DNA from: Candidatus Neomarinimicrobium atlanticum
GTDB lineage: Bacteria > Fidelibacterota > Marinisomatia > Marinisomatales > Marinisomataceae
Length of the DNA stretch: 51,357 bases
NCBI GenBank assembly: GCA_000402815.1
Contig: AQSA01000012.1
Location: 8,278 to 59,634 of the forward strand
Reading direction: 5' to 3'
Positions 7,994-16,314 of this stretch are shown one piece after another. How positions within the stretch are numbered: position 1 is the first letter of the stretch; each line of letters starts with the position of its first letter. The notes below the pieces were generated by a model. It was given only the letters and a program-made list of their open reading frames with translations. It was not told the origin of the DNA and ran no database searches. The position numbers and the translations under genes were made by a program.

Positions 7994-8251
7994 ATGAATA
8001 AGTTAAAGCCAGAAAATACAGAAATAACAATTTATAGCGCTTCTTGGTGTGGTCCTTGTAAGATGGCAAAACGATTTTTAACAGAAAATGGATTTTCTTT
8101 TAATGAAATAGATATCGAAACAAATGATATCAGCAGAGAGAAAATGGCAGCAATGACAAAAGGAACTACAGTTCCTCAGATTGTTATTAATGATGTTCCT
8201 ATTGGTGGTTTTACAGATTTATTACAATATTTTGAGAGCCAAAATACTTAA
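7994..8251 (+). CDS. Glutaredoxin-family thiol oxidoreductase with a CGPC active site
   Basis: 85 residues from ATG 7994 ('MNKLKPENTE'); an in-frame TTG at 7979 would add five residues but is less likely. The fold signature is glutaredoxin: short length, 'ITIYSASWCGPCKMAKRFL', 'FSFNEIDIET', the cis-Pro segment 'GTTVPQIVIND' and the 'IGGFTDL' glutathione-side loop. The active site is CGPC, typical of thioredoxins, instead of the usual CPYC. It likely reduces disulfides or glutathione-like mixed disulfides in the cytoplasm. Its stop overlaps the stop of convergent rlmN by 4 bases, so the two have no room for separate terminators between them. Confidence 0.9.
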   Translation: MNKLKPENTEITIYSASWCGPCKMAKRFLTENGFSFNEIDIETNDISREKMAAMTKGTTVPQIVINDVPIGGFTDLLQYFESQNT

Positions 8252-9330
8252 GCGATAGCTTGACGTTCTACAACTTTTTTCCCTTTAGTTGCCTTCTTTA
8301 AATTTCCTACAAGCTGTCCACATGCTCCGTCAATATCATCACCTCTAGTTATTCTTAGTGTTGTAATATAGCCTTTGTCAAATAAATGTTTTTTAAATGC
8401 TTCAATATTCCTGTTATTAGATCGCTTATAATCACATCCGTCAAAAGGGTTAAAAGGAATGAGATTAATTTTACATGCAAGTCCAGATAATATTTTACTA
8501 AGACTTCTAGCATGAGACATTGAGTCATTGATACCGTCAATTAAAATATACTCAATTGTGACATATCGCTTATCTTCATGTACGGTTAGATAGTTTTTAC
8601 ATGCGTTTAATAAATCGGCAATTGGATATTTTTTATTAATCGGAACAATAATATCTCTCAAATCATCATCTGCTGCATGCAAAGAGATAGCAAGAGAGAC
8701 ATCTGTTCTTTCGGCGAGCTTATTAATTTGTGGTACTAATCCAGATGTACTAATAGTTATTCTTTTTTTAGACAAAAAATAAGCTGATTCATCGCGCATA
8801 ATTTCAGCAGATTCCATTACAGGCTCAAAATTCAAAAGCGGTTCTCCCATTCCCATAAATACGACATTAGTAATTGGAGTATCTTCCTTATCATGAAAGT
8901 TTGCTAACCAGAGCTGTCCAATAATTTCATCAGCTGTTAAATTTTTCTCAAAACCTTGAGCCCCCGTAGCACAAAATGTACATGCAAGAGCACAGCCGGC
9001 TTGAGAAGAAATACATAGAGTTATTCTTTTCTTTTCAGGTATCCGCACCATTTCTATAGAAGAACCTGAATCTAATTCAATTAAATATTTTTTAGTTCCA
9101 TCATCAGATACTAAAACTTTCTTCAGCTTTGGAGGTATTAAAACAGCTATTTCTTTCATTTTTTCTCTAAGAGGTTTATTAAAATTGCTCATATTAGAAA
9201 AATCTAATTCACCCTGTTGGTGAACCCATTTTAACAATTGTTGCGCCCTAAATGACGGTTCATTTATATCTAGAAAAAACTGCTCAAGCTTTTTCTCTGA
9301 ATAGCCTAATAGATTTTTTCTATCTGCCAT
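8248..9330 (-). CDS. rlmN: Dual-specificity 23S rRNA/tRNA adenine-C2 methyltransferase RlmN
   Basis: 360 residues, the usual RlmN length. It is a radical SAM enzyme that methylates C2 of A2503 in 23S rRNA and A37 in tRNAs. The iron-sulfur cluster motif 'CALACTFCATG' (CxxxCxxC), the SAM motif 'VFMGMGEPLLNF' and the late 'DGACGQL' containing the mechanistic cysteine near residue 340 are all visible. N-terminal 'PSFRAQQLLKWVHQQGELDF' is the accessory RNA-binding part. It is the last gene of the minus-strand glycan operon, with its start lying 25 bases inside the preceding glycosyltransferase gene. The functional link with glycan genes is probably only positional. Confidence 0.97.
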   Translation of the reverse strand: MADRKNLLGYSEKKLEQFFLDINEPSFRAQQLLKWVHQQGELDFSNMSNFNKPLREKMKEIAVLIPPKLKKVLVSDDGTKKYLIELDSGSSIEMVRIPEKKRITLCISSQAGCALACTFCATGAQGFEKNLTADEIIGQLWLANFHDKEDTPITNVVFMGMGEPLLNFEPVMESAEIMRDESAYFLSKKRITISTSGLVPQINKLAERTDVSLAISLHAADDDLRDIIVPINKKYPIADLLNACKNYLTVHEDKRYVTIEYILIDGINDSMSHARSLSKILSGLACKINLIPFNPFDGCDYKRSNNRNIEAFKKHLFDKGYITTLRITRGDDIDGACGQLVGNLKKATKGKKVVERQAIA

Positions 9331-10337
9331 AGCCTGTTAATTTCATTTGAAAAATCCTTCTCTCTATTTTCAATGATGTCTACTATTACATCAATTGGAT
9401 TTGAAAAATCTATTTTAATATTATTACTACTATGAAGCCAATCTTTAATCGTAGCGGCATTAATCTCTTGTGAGACAGTGGCATATCCAAGATCATCAAG
9501 TATTTTTGCATTATGTTCTTGTTCAGGTTGACCTTTCTGTGGCTTACAAAGTATTGGTTTTCCAAGAAATAATGCTTCAGAAGTTAACTGAAATCCAGCA
9601 TTAGTAATCAAGCATCTACATCTCAATAAATCATATTTAAAATTCTTATTTGAAAATGGCTTTAAAGTAATATTTTCAATCTCTTTTATATGTTCAACAT
9701 CTGTATAAAAGATAAAATCTCTTGATACCTTTTCTAATATAGCAATCATGTCGTTTAAATTTTCCCATGGTAAATAGACTAATACATCATCACCTATTTT
9801 CTCCTTATCTCTTCTATCATGGAGTATAGGATCAATAAATGGTGGAAGAATAGGTTGATTAAAATGATGAAAATGAAAAGGAATAGAAAAAGTAACAGGA
9901 GCATATATTTTTGGAAAAAACATACTAGAAAACCTCATTTTATTTGTCATAGGAATATCTTCATAGAACGAATACTGATGTCCTATACCCATACATGGTA
10001 TGTTATATTTTTTAGCAGCGTAAGCACTGATAGGGTCAAAATCAGTAATGACTAGATCGTATACATTTTTCACAGATTTTACATCATTAAGAAATTCAAG
10101 TAGATTAGATTTTAATACAGTTTTAATATAGCTAATTCGACCTTTATTATTTGAAAAGGTAAATCCTTTTTTAATCTGATACGGTTTAAGCTCATCTATA
10201 TCAAAAAGATTTTTTTCTTCTCTTCCGCTTAATATGACATCAATTGAGTGACCTCTTTTTTTTAGAGCATTTATGATGATTTTTGAGCGACTGATATGAC
10301 CGTTACCAGTAGTAGCTATTCCATATAAAATATGCAT
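9306..10337 (-). CDS. MJ1255-like glycosyltransferase (GT-B fold)
   Basis: 343 residues. The N-terminus 'HILYGIATTGNGHISRSK' is the glycine-rich start of the MJ1255/VC2487 family of UGT-like glycosyltransferases. The C-terminal half has the nucleotide-sugar-binding region 'CRCLITNAGFQLTSEALFLG' and 'KPILCKPQKGQPEQEHNA', close to the GT28/UGT signature. It probably transfers a sugar from a nucleotide donor in the cytoplasm. Downstream rlmN overlaps by 25 bases; upstream is the TagD-like gene. Acceptor unknown; the genomic context suggests a phosphoglycerol-containing envelope glycan. Confidence 0.87.
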   Translation of the reverse strand: MHILYGIATTGNGHISRSKIIINALKKRGHSIDVILSGREEKNLFDIDELKPYQIKKGFTFSNNKGRISYIKTVLKSNLLEFLNDVKSVKNVYDLVITDFDPISAYAAKKYNIPCMGIGHQYSFYEDIPMTNKMRFSSMFFPKIYAPVTFSIPFHFHHFNQPILPPFIDPILHDRRDKEKIGDDVLVYLPWENLNDMIAILEKVSRDFIFYTDVEHIKEIENITLKPFSNKNFKYDLLRCRCLITNAGFQLTSEALFLGKPILCKPQKGQPEQEHNAKILDDLGYATVSQEINAATIKDWLHSSNNIKIDFSNPIDVIVDIIENREKDFSNEINRLWQIEKIY

Positions 10338-10367
10338 GGATGAAATTAAGAATTAATTATAATGGAT

Positions 10368-10781
10368 TTATATTTTATCTAAAATATCTCTTAAGATTGT
10401 ACTTGAGGTATGAGTAGTGTAGGGAAAATATATTATTTCAACGCCACATGGCTGAAAATCTTTTTCTATTTTGTTCCATGCGTCAGTTCCTTTCCAGTCA
10501 TCGCCAACAAACATTTTATCAAATTTTAAATTATTCCAAGCTTCCATTTTGTCATAACTAGTTTGTGGCACTACCTCATCAACGAATTTAATAGATTCAA
10601 CAATATCCATTCTTTCTTGGAATGGAATAACAAGCTTCTTATTTTTTGCGGATGTTGCGAGTTCATCACTAGTAACTCCTACAATAAGATAATCACATTC
10701 TAATCTAGCTCGTTTTAATATATTGAGATGGCCAATGTGAAATAAATCAAAGCAGCCTGTTGTATATCCAATTTTTTTCAT
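10368..10781 (-). CDS. tagD: Glycerol-3-phosphate cytidylyltransferase-like protein (TagD family)
   Basis: 137 residues, the size of TagD. The nucleotidyltransferase motif 'GCFDLFHIGHLNILKRA' (HxGH), the activating 'VIPFQERMDIVESI' segment and the C-terminal 'TSSTILRDIL' (the family's ISSTxLR-type motif) are all in place. TagD makes CDP-glycerol from CTP and glycerol-3-phosphate. Here the product would feed the adjacent CDP-glycerol glycerophosphotransferase-like enzyme, 15 bases upstream. Other cytidylyltransferases of the same fold use ethanolamine phosphate or sugar phosphates, so the substrate is inferred mainly from that neighbour. Confidence 0.88.
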   Translation of the reverse strand: MKKIGYTTGCFDLFHIGHLNILKRARLECDYLIVGVTSDELATSAKNKKLVIPFQERMDIVESIKFVDEVVPQTSYDKMEAWNNLKFDKMFVGDDWKGTDAWNKIEKDFQPCGVEIIYFPYTTHTSSTILRDILDKI

Positions 10782-10796
10782 GAAGATGTAAAATAC

Positions 10797-11879
10797 CTAT
10801 TTATTTTTTAATAAATAATCTATTATTCTTTGACTTGCTTTTCCATCCAATGAACCTGCTAACTTATTTGCATACTGCAGCCGTTTTTTTGAAAAAGAAG
10901 TGGGATTTAATATCTGTTCTTTAATATTGTCTTTTAATGCTTCATATGAATCAGATTGAACAGCTATTTTAGAATATTCATCATAATCTTTATCCATACG
11001 ATTCTTGAATCGATAAGCAAAAATTCCTTTGTAATTCCAGCGTAGTTGTAGAAAATTACACCATATAACCGGTTTATCTAAAGCAGCAAATTCGATAATT
11101 GCTGATGAAGCATCACTCATAAGTAGATCAGCTGTTGCCAAAAAAGGGACGAGTGAATAGTCCGTAACTTTTGCTAAATAAACATTATCATATTCTGACC
11201 AATATTCAAGAAGCTGACGTTGCTTTTTGTATTTCTCTTGGCTTAATGAAAAATAATGTGGTTTAATCATTATATTGAAATCCTTAAAGTCTTCAGGAAA
11301 TTTTTTTGGAAATCTTTCAATGCTGCTAGGATAAAAAGTGGGGGCATACACTAAAGTCTTCTTTAACGGATCTAATCCAAGGCTTTCTAAATCAAATGTA
11401 GGTGCATGGCCATTCAAAATAGGATCAAGTTTAGCAAATCCAACATCAACAAAATTATTATCAGGATACATGCTTTTAAGGCGATTTGTTCTATATTCTC
11501 CTTCAACAAATCTTACCGTAGTTGGAGTATCAGACTTGGTATAATAGCTTGATTTTGGGCCAACACCATGACCAAGCTGAATTGTTTTACTTACTTTGTG
11601 AACTTCATCAAGATGTGGAAATGTATTGCCAAAAAATATCCAATCAGCTTTTTCTTTTTTATAATAATTATTTGCCTCAGATTTATTTTCAACCCAAATA
11701 TAGTTCAAATTTTCTTTTTGAATAATACCTTCTATGATTGTATCAAATTTACCATGATGGAATATGAAAGTAGTGTTTCCTTGTCCTCTTTTTATAAGCT
11801 CATGATGCACTGGAAGGTATTGGGGTAGATAGTATAGTTCTTGCACGTCAAAAAAAATATTAATTGTATTATTACTCAT
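10797..11879 (-). CDS. CDP-glycerol:poly(glycerophosphate) glycerophosphotransferase-like protein (TagB/TagF family)
   Basis: 360 residues covering the GT-B catalytic part of TagB/TagF enzymes. Recognisable pieces are 'TIQLGHGVGPKSSYY' near residue 120, 'KKTLVYAPTFYPSS' near residue 190, 'NIMIKPHYFSL' and 'ADLLMSDASSAIIEFAALDK' near residue 255, where Asp-Ala-Ser-Ser belongs to the donor site. The enzymes transfer phosphoglycerol from CDP-glycerol to a lipid-linked glycan at the inner face of the membrane. It overlaps GT90 upstream by 8 bases and is followed by the TagD-like gene, a consistent pair. In a diderm this suggests phosphoglycerol decoration of a surface glycan rather than wall teichoic acid. 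Confidence 0.87.
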   Translation of the reverse strand: MSNNTINIFFDVQELYYLPQYLPVHHELIKRGQGNTTFIFHHGKFDTIIEGIIQKENLNYIWVENKSEANNYYKKEKADWIFFGNTFPHLDEVHKVSKTIQLGHGVGPKSSYYTKSDTPTTVRFVEGEYRTNRLKSMYPDNNFVDVGFAKLDPILNGHAPTFDLESLGLDPLKKTLVYAPTFYPSSIERFPKKFPEDFKDFNIMIKPHYFSLSQEKYKKQRQLLEYWSEYDNVYLAKVTDYSLVPFLATADLLMSDASSAIIEFAALDKPVIWCNFLQLRWNYKGIFAYRFKNRMDKDYDEYSKIAVQSDSYEALKDNIKEQILNPTSFSKKRLQYANKLAGSLDGKASQRIIDYLLKNK

Positions 11880-12897
11880 TATTTTGTCCTGACAGAGAAA
11901 AGTATTTATCCATAACTAATAATGAAATTAATTTTTCTCTTTTCAGATTTTTAAATTGATTAACGTAGCTATTGGCATTCTTAATAATCTTCAGTGCCTC
12001 ATCCTGATGTTTGATATAATATTGAATTTTTTCTTCTGCATCCGAAAAATCTTCATTCACCTCAATATAATGTATGTTAGCTTTCAATTTTCCTTCCATA
12101 AACCATGTCTCATATTTTGGTTTGGGCATAACACATACAGAGTTAGATGACATTACCCACTTTATACTTGTTGCAGTATCGACTCCCTCAATGCAGAATA
12201 TAAATTTGTAAGAAAGTTGATCATAAATAGACATAAATCCTTTAAACCAAGGCTTATCAACAACAGGACTTTTCTGACCAATGTTAAATATAGAAACAGA
12301 ATGGTAGTTTTCTAAAAAGTGCTGCCTAATTTTTGAGTTCATGCCATTGCCTCGCCATACTGCCATATCTTTCTTATCTTTAAATTTTCTTTCATCATCA
12401 ATGAAATGGAAGTGTCTTACCATGTTAAGCTTCATTATAATTGAATTTTCATTACTTATAATTGGTCTACTTTTAACAATAGACGGTATATCAGGAATGA
12501 TAGTCACATCTCCAAATAAGAGATCTAGTTTTTTACTGGATGAAAAAAATGAAAAATGCTTATGTAAATCTAAGAAATAAGTATTATACGTTTTTCTTAG
12601 ACCATCTTTTTTTGAAGATAGTAGATTTCCTATGATATTTTTCATTTGTGTACATTTTAATCCTGAAAGGTTAGTCGCATTTTCTGAAACATTAAATTGA
12701 TCTACTTTTTTATTGTAATAGTTAACGCGAGATAAGATGTATTCTCTCTCATAGTTTTCTATTTTTCTTAGTTCAGATTTAAGTATTAATCGATAGAATG
12801 TTCTCGGAATAAGAAGGAGTAAGATTTCTTTTAAATAGTAAAAAGATTTAACATTTTTATATTTCCACTGACTCATTTGCATCAAATTATTTATCAT
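11872..12897 (-). CDS. Glycosyltransferase family 90 (CAP10/LpsA-like) protein
   Basis: 341 residues. The central and C-terminal parts fit GT90: 'DMAVWRGNGM', 'SYKFIFCIEGVDTATSIKWV' and 'SNSVCVMPKPKYETWF', then 'IHYIEVNEDFSD'. Family members add xylose, glucose or galactose to capsule, LPS or protein glycans. The N-terminal 60 residues are hydrophobic and basic and probably bind the membrane. The annotated ATG (12897) overlaps the ATG of the divergent YbdK-like gene by 2 bases. Methionines at residues 6 and 8 could be the true start and would leave room for promoters. It is the first gene of the glycan operon that ends at rlmN. Confidence 0.82.
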   Translation of the reverse strand: MINNLMQMSQWKYKNVKSFYYLKEILLLLIPRTFYRLILKSELRKIENYEREYILSRVNYYNKKVDQFNVSENATNLSGLKCTQMKNIIGNLLSSKKDGLRKTYNTYFLDLHKHFSFFSSSKKLDLLFGDVTIIPDIPSIVKSRPIISNENSIIMKLNMVRHFHFIDDERKFKDKKDMAVWRGNGMNSKIRQHFLENYHSVSIFNIGQKSPVVDKPWFKGFMSIYDQLSYKFIFCIEGVDTATSIKWVMSSNSVCVMPKPKYETWFMEGKLKANIHYIEVNEDFSDAEEKIQYYIKHQDEALKIIKNANSYVNQFKNLKREKLISLLVMDKYFSLSGQNNE

Positions 12898-14041
12898 GAA
12901 TCTTATAAGCTATTTTTTTTTTAAATTAGATGTAATTGTGGATATAAAAGAATTAACAGTCGGGATCGAAGAAGAGTATCAGGTTATTAATCCGGATACG
13001 CGTGAATTAACATCATACATTGCTGAATTCTTAGAGAGAGATGCGATGCTTGTAAAGGATAGTATGGTCCCTGAATTTTTGAAATCTCAACTAGAAGTTA
13101 CTAGCAAGGTCTGTAAAAATATTAAAGAGGCCAGAGCGGAAGTCATTCGTTTGAGAAGACTTGCATCAAACTACGCCGAAGCAAACAATTGTAAAATTAT
13201 TGCTGCTGGAACCCATCCTTACTCACACTGGAAAGATCAAGTTCTCACTGATAAAGATCGCTATCATGGGCTTTATGATAGTATGCAGTATGTAGCAAAG
13301 AGATTATTAATTTTTGGCATGCATGTTCATATTGGTATTCCAGATAAAGACCTCAGAGTTGATGTGATGAATCAAATGAGATATTTTATTCCTCATATAT
13401 TAAGCTTAGCTAGTTCTTCTCCTTTTTGGCAAGGACAAGATACTGGTTTCAAATCATATCGAGGTATTGTTTTCGAGGATTTACCTAGAACAGGTCCGCC
13501 AGAAACATTTGATTCTGCTAAAGCATATGATGAATTTGTAAATCAATTAATTACAACCAAATCTATTGATAGCCCTTCTAAAATTTGGTGGGATATCAGA
13601 CCGCATTATAAGTTTCCAACATTAGAATTTAGAATGTGCGACTCTACAACTAAGGTGGATGAAGTGATAGCAATCGCTGCGTTGATTCAAGCTCTCGTTG
13701 CTACAATGATTCGTAATCGTGAACGTAACATTAGCTGGAGAGACTACAGACAATCTCTTATATCAGAGAATAAATGGAGAGCAATGCGGCATGGTATCAA
13801 TGGAAAAATAATTGATTTGGGAGCTGGCAAAGAGACGGATACAAAAGTTTTATTTATTGAGTTGCTTGATATAGTTAAAGATGCAGCAGCAGAATTAGGC
13901 ACTGAAAAAGATATTGAATATATCTATACCATGCTTGAAAAAGGCACAAGCGCAGATAGGCAATTAAAGATGTATGAAGAAACAAAAGATTTCAAAAAGG
14001 TTGTTGATATGTTAGCTAAAGAAACACTTGAGAATTGCTAG
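12896..14041 (+). CDS. YbdK/GCS2-type carboxylate-amine ligase
   Basis: Up to 381 residues. Family motifs are 'ELTVGIEEEYQVINPDTREL' at the start of the domain, 'IIAAGTHPYSHW', 'MHVHIGIPD', and the region 'KFPTLEFRMCDS'. This ATP-dependent family includes glutamate-cysteine ligase type 2 and YbdK, which has weak glutamate-cysteine ligase activity; the true substrates are unsure. The ATG at 12896 overlaps the start of the divergent GT90 gene; the GTG at 12938 ('VDIKELTVG') lies six residues before the domain and is a good alternative. It is followed after 3 bases by queC and is probably co-transcribed with the queuosine genes. Confidence 0.88.
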   Translation: MNLISYFFFKLDVIVDIKELTVGIEEEYQVINPDTRELTSYIAEFLERDAMLVKDSMVPEFLKSQLEVTSKVCKNIKEARAEVIRLRRLASNYAEANNCKIIAAGTHPYSHWKDQVLTDKDRYHGLYDSMQYVAKRLLIFGMHVHIGIPDKDLRVDVMNQMRYFIPHILSLASSSPFWQGQDTGFKSYRGIVFEDLPRTGPPETFDSAKAYDEFVNQLITTKSIDSPSKIWWDIRPHYKFPTLEFRMCDSTTKVDEVIAIAALIQALVATMIRNRERNISWRDYRQSLISENKWRAMRHGINGKIIDLGAGKETDTKVLFIELLDIVKDAAAELGTEKDIEYIYTMLEKGTSADRQLKMYEETKDFKKVVDMLAKETLENC

Positions 14042-14044
14042 CAT

Positions 14045-14725
14045 ATGAAGTCATTGAAGCCTAAGTGTATCGTATTATTGAGCGGAGGTCTTGATTCAAC
14101 GACAGTGCTAGCGATTGCTAAAAAAGAATTTGATATTTTTGCACTATCTTTTGATTATGGTCAAAGACATAAGTTTGAGCTTGATGCTGCAAAAAAAATT
14201 GCAAAACATAATACAGTTGATAGCTTTCAAACTATTGTTATTGATTTAAAGCAATTTGGGAAATCTGCATTGACAGATGAGATAGCTGTTCCAAAAAATC
14301 AAGAAATTGGAAGTGATATACCTGTAACATATGTTCCTGTTCGCAATACTATTTTTCTATCATATGCATTGGCCTATGCAGAAGTAAATAATATTTATGA
14401 TATTTTTATTGGAGTAAATGCGCTGGATTACAGTGGCTATCCAGATTGTAGGCCCGATTATATACATGCATTTGAAAAAATGGCCAATCTTGGTACAAAA
14501 TTCACTCAAGGAAGTAAAAAAATTACGATTCATACACCCCTAATCAATATGACTAAATCAGAAATTATTTTAAAAGGAAATCAGCTGGGAGTATCTTATG
14601 AAAATACTCATTCTTGCTATGATCCTTCGCACAAAGGACTAGCTTGCGGAGAATGCGATGCTTGTATTTTAAGAAAAAAAGGATTCAATATTTCAAATAT
14701 CCCTGACCCTACACTTTATCAATGA
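14045..14725 (+). CDS. queC: 7-cyano-7-deazaguanine synthase
   Basis: 226 residues, typical QueC. It converts 7-carboxy-7-deazaguanine to preQ0 using ATP and ammonia. The ATP pyrophosphatase loop 'VLLSGGLDSTTVLAIAKK' is at the start, 'DYGQRHKFELDAAKKIA' follows, and the zinc-binding C-terminus has 'CYDPSHKGLACGECDACILR' with four cysteines. Directly after the YbdK-like gene and overlapping queE by 4 bases. With queE, queD and queF it completes the route from 7,8-dihydroneopterin triphosphate to preQ1; folE (GTP cyclohydrolase), queA, tgt and queG or queH are not in the window. Confidence 0.97.
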   Translation: MKSLKPKCIVLLSGGLDSTTVLAIAKKEFDIFALSFDYGQRHKFELDAAKKIAKHNTVDSFQTIVIDLKQFGKSALTDEIAVPKNQEIGSDIPVTYVPVRNTIFLSYALAYAEVNNIYDIFIGVNALDYSGYPDCRPDYIHAFEKMANLGTKFTQGSKKITIHTPLINMTKSEIILKGNQLGVSYENTHSCYDPSHKGLACGECDACILRKKGFNISNIPDPTLYQ

Positions 14726-15354
14726 GTTATAGTATCAAAGAAATATACTTTACCGTTCAAGGAGAAGGATTTCAAACAGGTAAAAATGCAGTATTCTGCC
14801 GTTTTTCTGGATGTAATTTATGGACAGGAAGAGAAGAAGATCGCAGTAAAGCTGTTTGTACTTTTTGCGATACTGATTTTTTTGGAATAGATGGAGAAAA
14901 TGGAGCAAAATATCCATCATGTCATGATTTGATTAAAAAAATTGAAGAATGCTGGCCAAAAGAATTAGATGAGAAATTTGTAGTATTTACTGGGGGAGAA
15001 CCTTTGCTTCAATTAGATCAATTATTAATTGATGAACTACATAAAAAAGGATTTAAAATAGCAATAGAGACCAATGGAACAATGTTACCTCCCAATAATA
15101 TTGATTGGATTTGTGTAAGTCCCAAAAAGAATGCAAAGCTTATCCTACTAGAAGGTGACGAATTGAAGCTGGTTTGTCCTCAATATGATTTCCCGCCAGA
15201 ACAATTTGAGGAGCTAAATTTCAAGCATTTTTATATACAGCCTATGGATGGAAAAGATTTACAAAAAAATATCTTGGAATGTGTAGCTTATTGTGTCGAA
15301 AATCCGCTATGGAGATTAAGTTTACAAACACATAAAATAATAGGAATAAAATAA
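14722..15354 (+). CDS. queE: 7-carboxy-7-deazaguanine synthase
   Basis: 210 residues. It is a radical SAM enzyme that contracts 6-carboxytetrahydropterin to 7-carboxy-7-deazaguanine. The first motif 'FTVQGEGFQTGKNAVFCRFS' and the atypical cluster motif seen in one QueE subclass are present: Cys in 'SGCNLW', a 14-residue insertion, then 'CTFCDTDF'. 'VVFTGGEPLLQLD' is the SAM-binding GGEP motif, and 'IAIETNGTM' and 'ICVSPKK' follow as expected. It overlaps queC by 4 bases and is followed by queD after 1 base. Confidence 0.96.
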   Translation: MSYSIKEIYFTVQGEGFQTGKNAVFCRFSGCNLWTGREEDRSKAVCTFCDTDFFGIDGENGAKYPSCHDLIKKIEECWPKELDEKFVVFTGGEPLLQLDQLLIDELHKKGFKIAIETNGTMLPPNNIDWICVSPKKNAKLILLEGDELKLVCPQYDFPPEQFEELNFKHFYIQPMDGKDLQKNILECVAYCVENPLWRLSLQTHKIIGIK

Positions 15355-15355
15355 T

Positions 15356-15718
15356 ATGTTTCAATTAACAAGAAAATATGAATTTCATGCTGCACGCAAG
15401 TTGACAATGTTGGATGTAGACCACCCATGCTCTCAATTACATGGACATACATTTTCTGTAGTGCTTGAATTATCTGGAGAGATAGATTCATCTAAGGGTT
15501 GGGTTGTCGATTTTTATGATATAGATAAAATTTATAAAGATGAAATCCATGCATTATTAGATCATAAACATTTAAATGATATTGAAGAACTTTCTAATCC
15601 AACTACAGAGCTTATTGCGAAATGGATTTGGAATAGAATACAACCAAACCTATCTGGATTAACTGGAGTCACTGTTAGTGAAGGTCCTAGCTATTCATGT
15701 ACATATAGAGGAGTATAA
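15356..15718 (+). CDS. queD: 6-carboxy-5,6,7,8-tetrahydropterin synthase
   Basis: 120 residues, the usual QueD size. It converts 7,8-dihydroneopterin triphosphate to 6-carboxytetrahydropterin. Zinc-ligand histidines are visible in 'YEFHAARKL' and 'CSQLHGHTFSV'; the catalytic Cys precedes the HGH, and 'LLDHKHLND' and 'NPTTELIAKWIW' complete the T-fold signature. The C-terminal 'VSEGPSYSCTY' replaces the usual 'VxETxxxxAxY'. Two bases separate it from queF. Part of the que operon. Confidence 0.95.
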   Translation: MFQLTRKYEFHAARKLTMLDVDHPCSQLHGHTFSVVLELSGEIDSSKGWVVDFYDIDKIYKDEIHALLDHKHLNDIEELSNPTTELIAKWIWNRIQPNLSGLTGVTVSEGPSYSCTYRGV

Positions 15719-15720
15719 TT

Positions 15721-16107
15721 ATGGCTAAAGCACACGGAAAAGAATTTACATTTGATAGTGAAGATCATATTAATTCTAGTTTTCTTGAAACATTCCCCTT
15801 TGAAAGCAAAAAACAATATATTGTAACTAAGACAAGAGAGTTTAGTGCGGTATGTCCTTTTAGCGGTCTTCCAGATTTAGCTGATGTTATAATTGAGTAT
15901 TTTCCTGAGGGTGGAAAATGCGTAGAATTAAAATCATTAAAATATTATTTCGTCAGTTTTAGAAATGTCGGTATTTATCAGGAAGCAGCTACTAAGCGTA
16001 TATATGATGATCTGAGCAACCTATTGGAGACATCAAAAATAAAAATTACTACCATTTATAATACAAGAGGTGGATTTGATACGACTTGTATAGAAGGCTC
16101 ACTTTAG
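15721..16107 (+). CDS. queF: NADPH-dependent 7-cyano-7-deazaguanine reductase (preQ0 reductase)
   Basis: 128 residues, the single-domain YkvM-type QueF. It reduces the nitrile of preQ0 to the amine preQ1. The nucleophilic Cys lies in 'SAVCPFSGLPDLADVIIEYF', and the QueF motif 'CVELKSLKYYFVSFRN' with Glu-Leu-Lys-Ser-x-Lys is intact. The chain begins with an acidic, polar segment with 'FLETFPFE'. Last of the four que genes; the next gene starts 9 bases later but is an unrelated membrane protein. Confidence 0.96.
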   Translation: MAKAHGKEFTFDSEDHINSSFLETFPFESKKQYIVTKTREFSAVCPFSGLPDLADVIIEYFPEGGKCVELKSLKYYFVSFRNVGIYQEAATKRIYDDLSNLLETSKIKITTIYNTRGGFDTTCIEGSL

Positions 16108-16116
16108 GATAATATC

Positions 16117-16314
16117 ATGAAATACCTTAAAAATATCTTATTAGGATGGTATGTAATTGGAGTTGGGATGTTCGTTATGAATGATTATTTATATTATGAT
16201 TTACCCATGAATGAGAGTAATAAACCTTTTTTAGAACATATTATTATTGGATGGTTAATATTTATATCAACTGCATTAACATTTATTTTATTTTATAAGG
16301 AGAAGAAAAAATGA
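16117..16314 (+). CDS. Small two-helix membrane protein of unknown function
   Basis: 65 residues with a helix at about 6-22 ('ILLGWYVIGVGMFVMND'), a polar loop, a second helix at about 43-60 ('HIIIGWLIFISTALTFILFY') and a basic end 'KEKKK'. Start ATG is 9 bases after queF, and the stop overlaps the Yip1 gene start (ATGA), so it is coupled to that gene. I do not recognise the family. Confidence 0.7.
   Translation: MKYLKNILLGWYVIGVGMFVMNDYLYYDLPMNESNKPFLEHIIIGWLIFISTALTFILFYKEKKK

Noticed and set aside
14020..14050. preQ1 riboswitch before queC
   Set aside because: Only 3 bases separate the YbdK-like gene and queC, and no conserved loop is visible.
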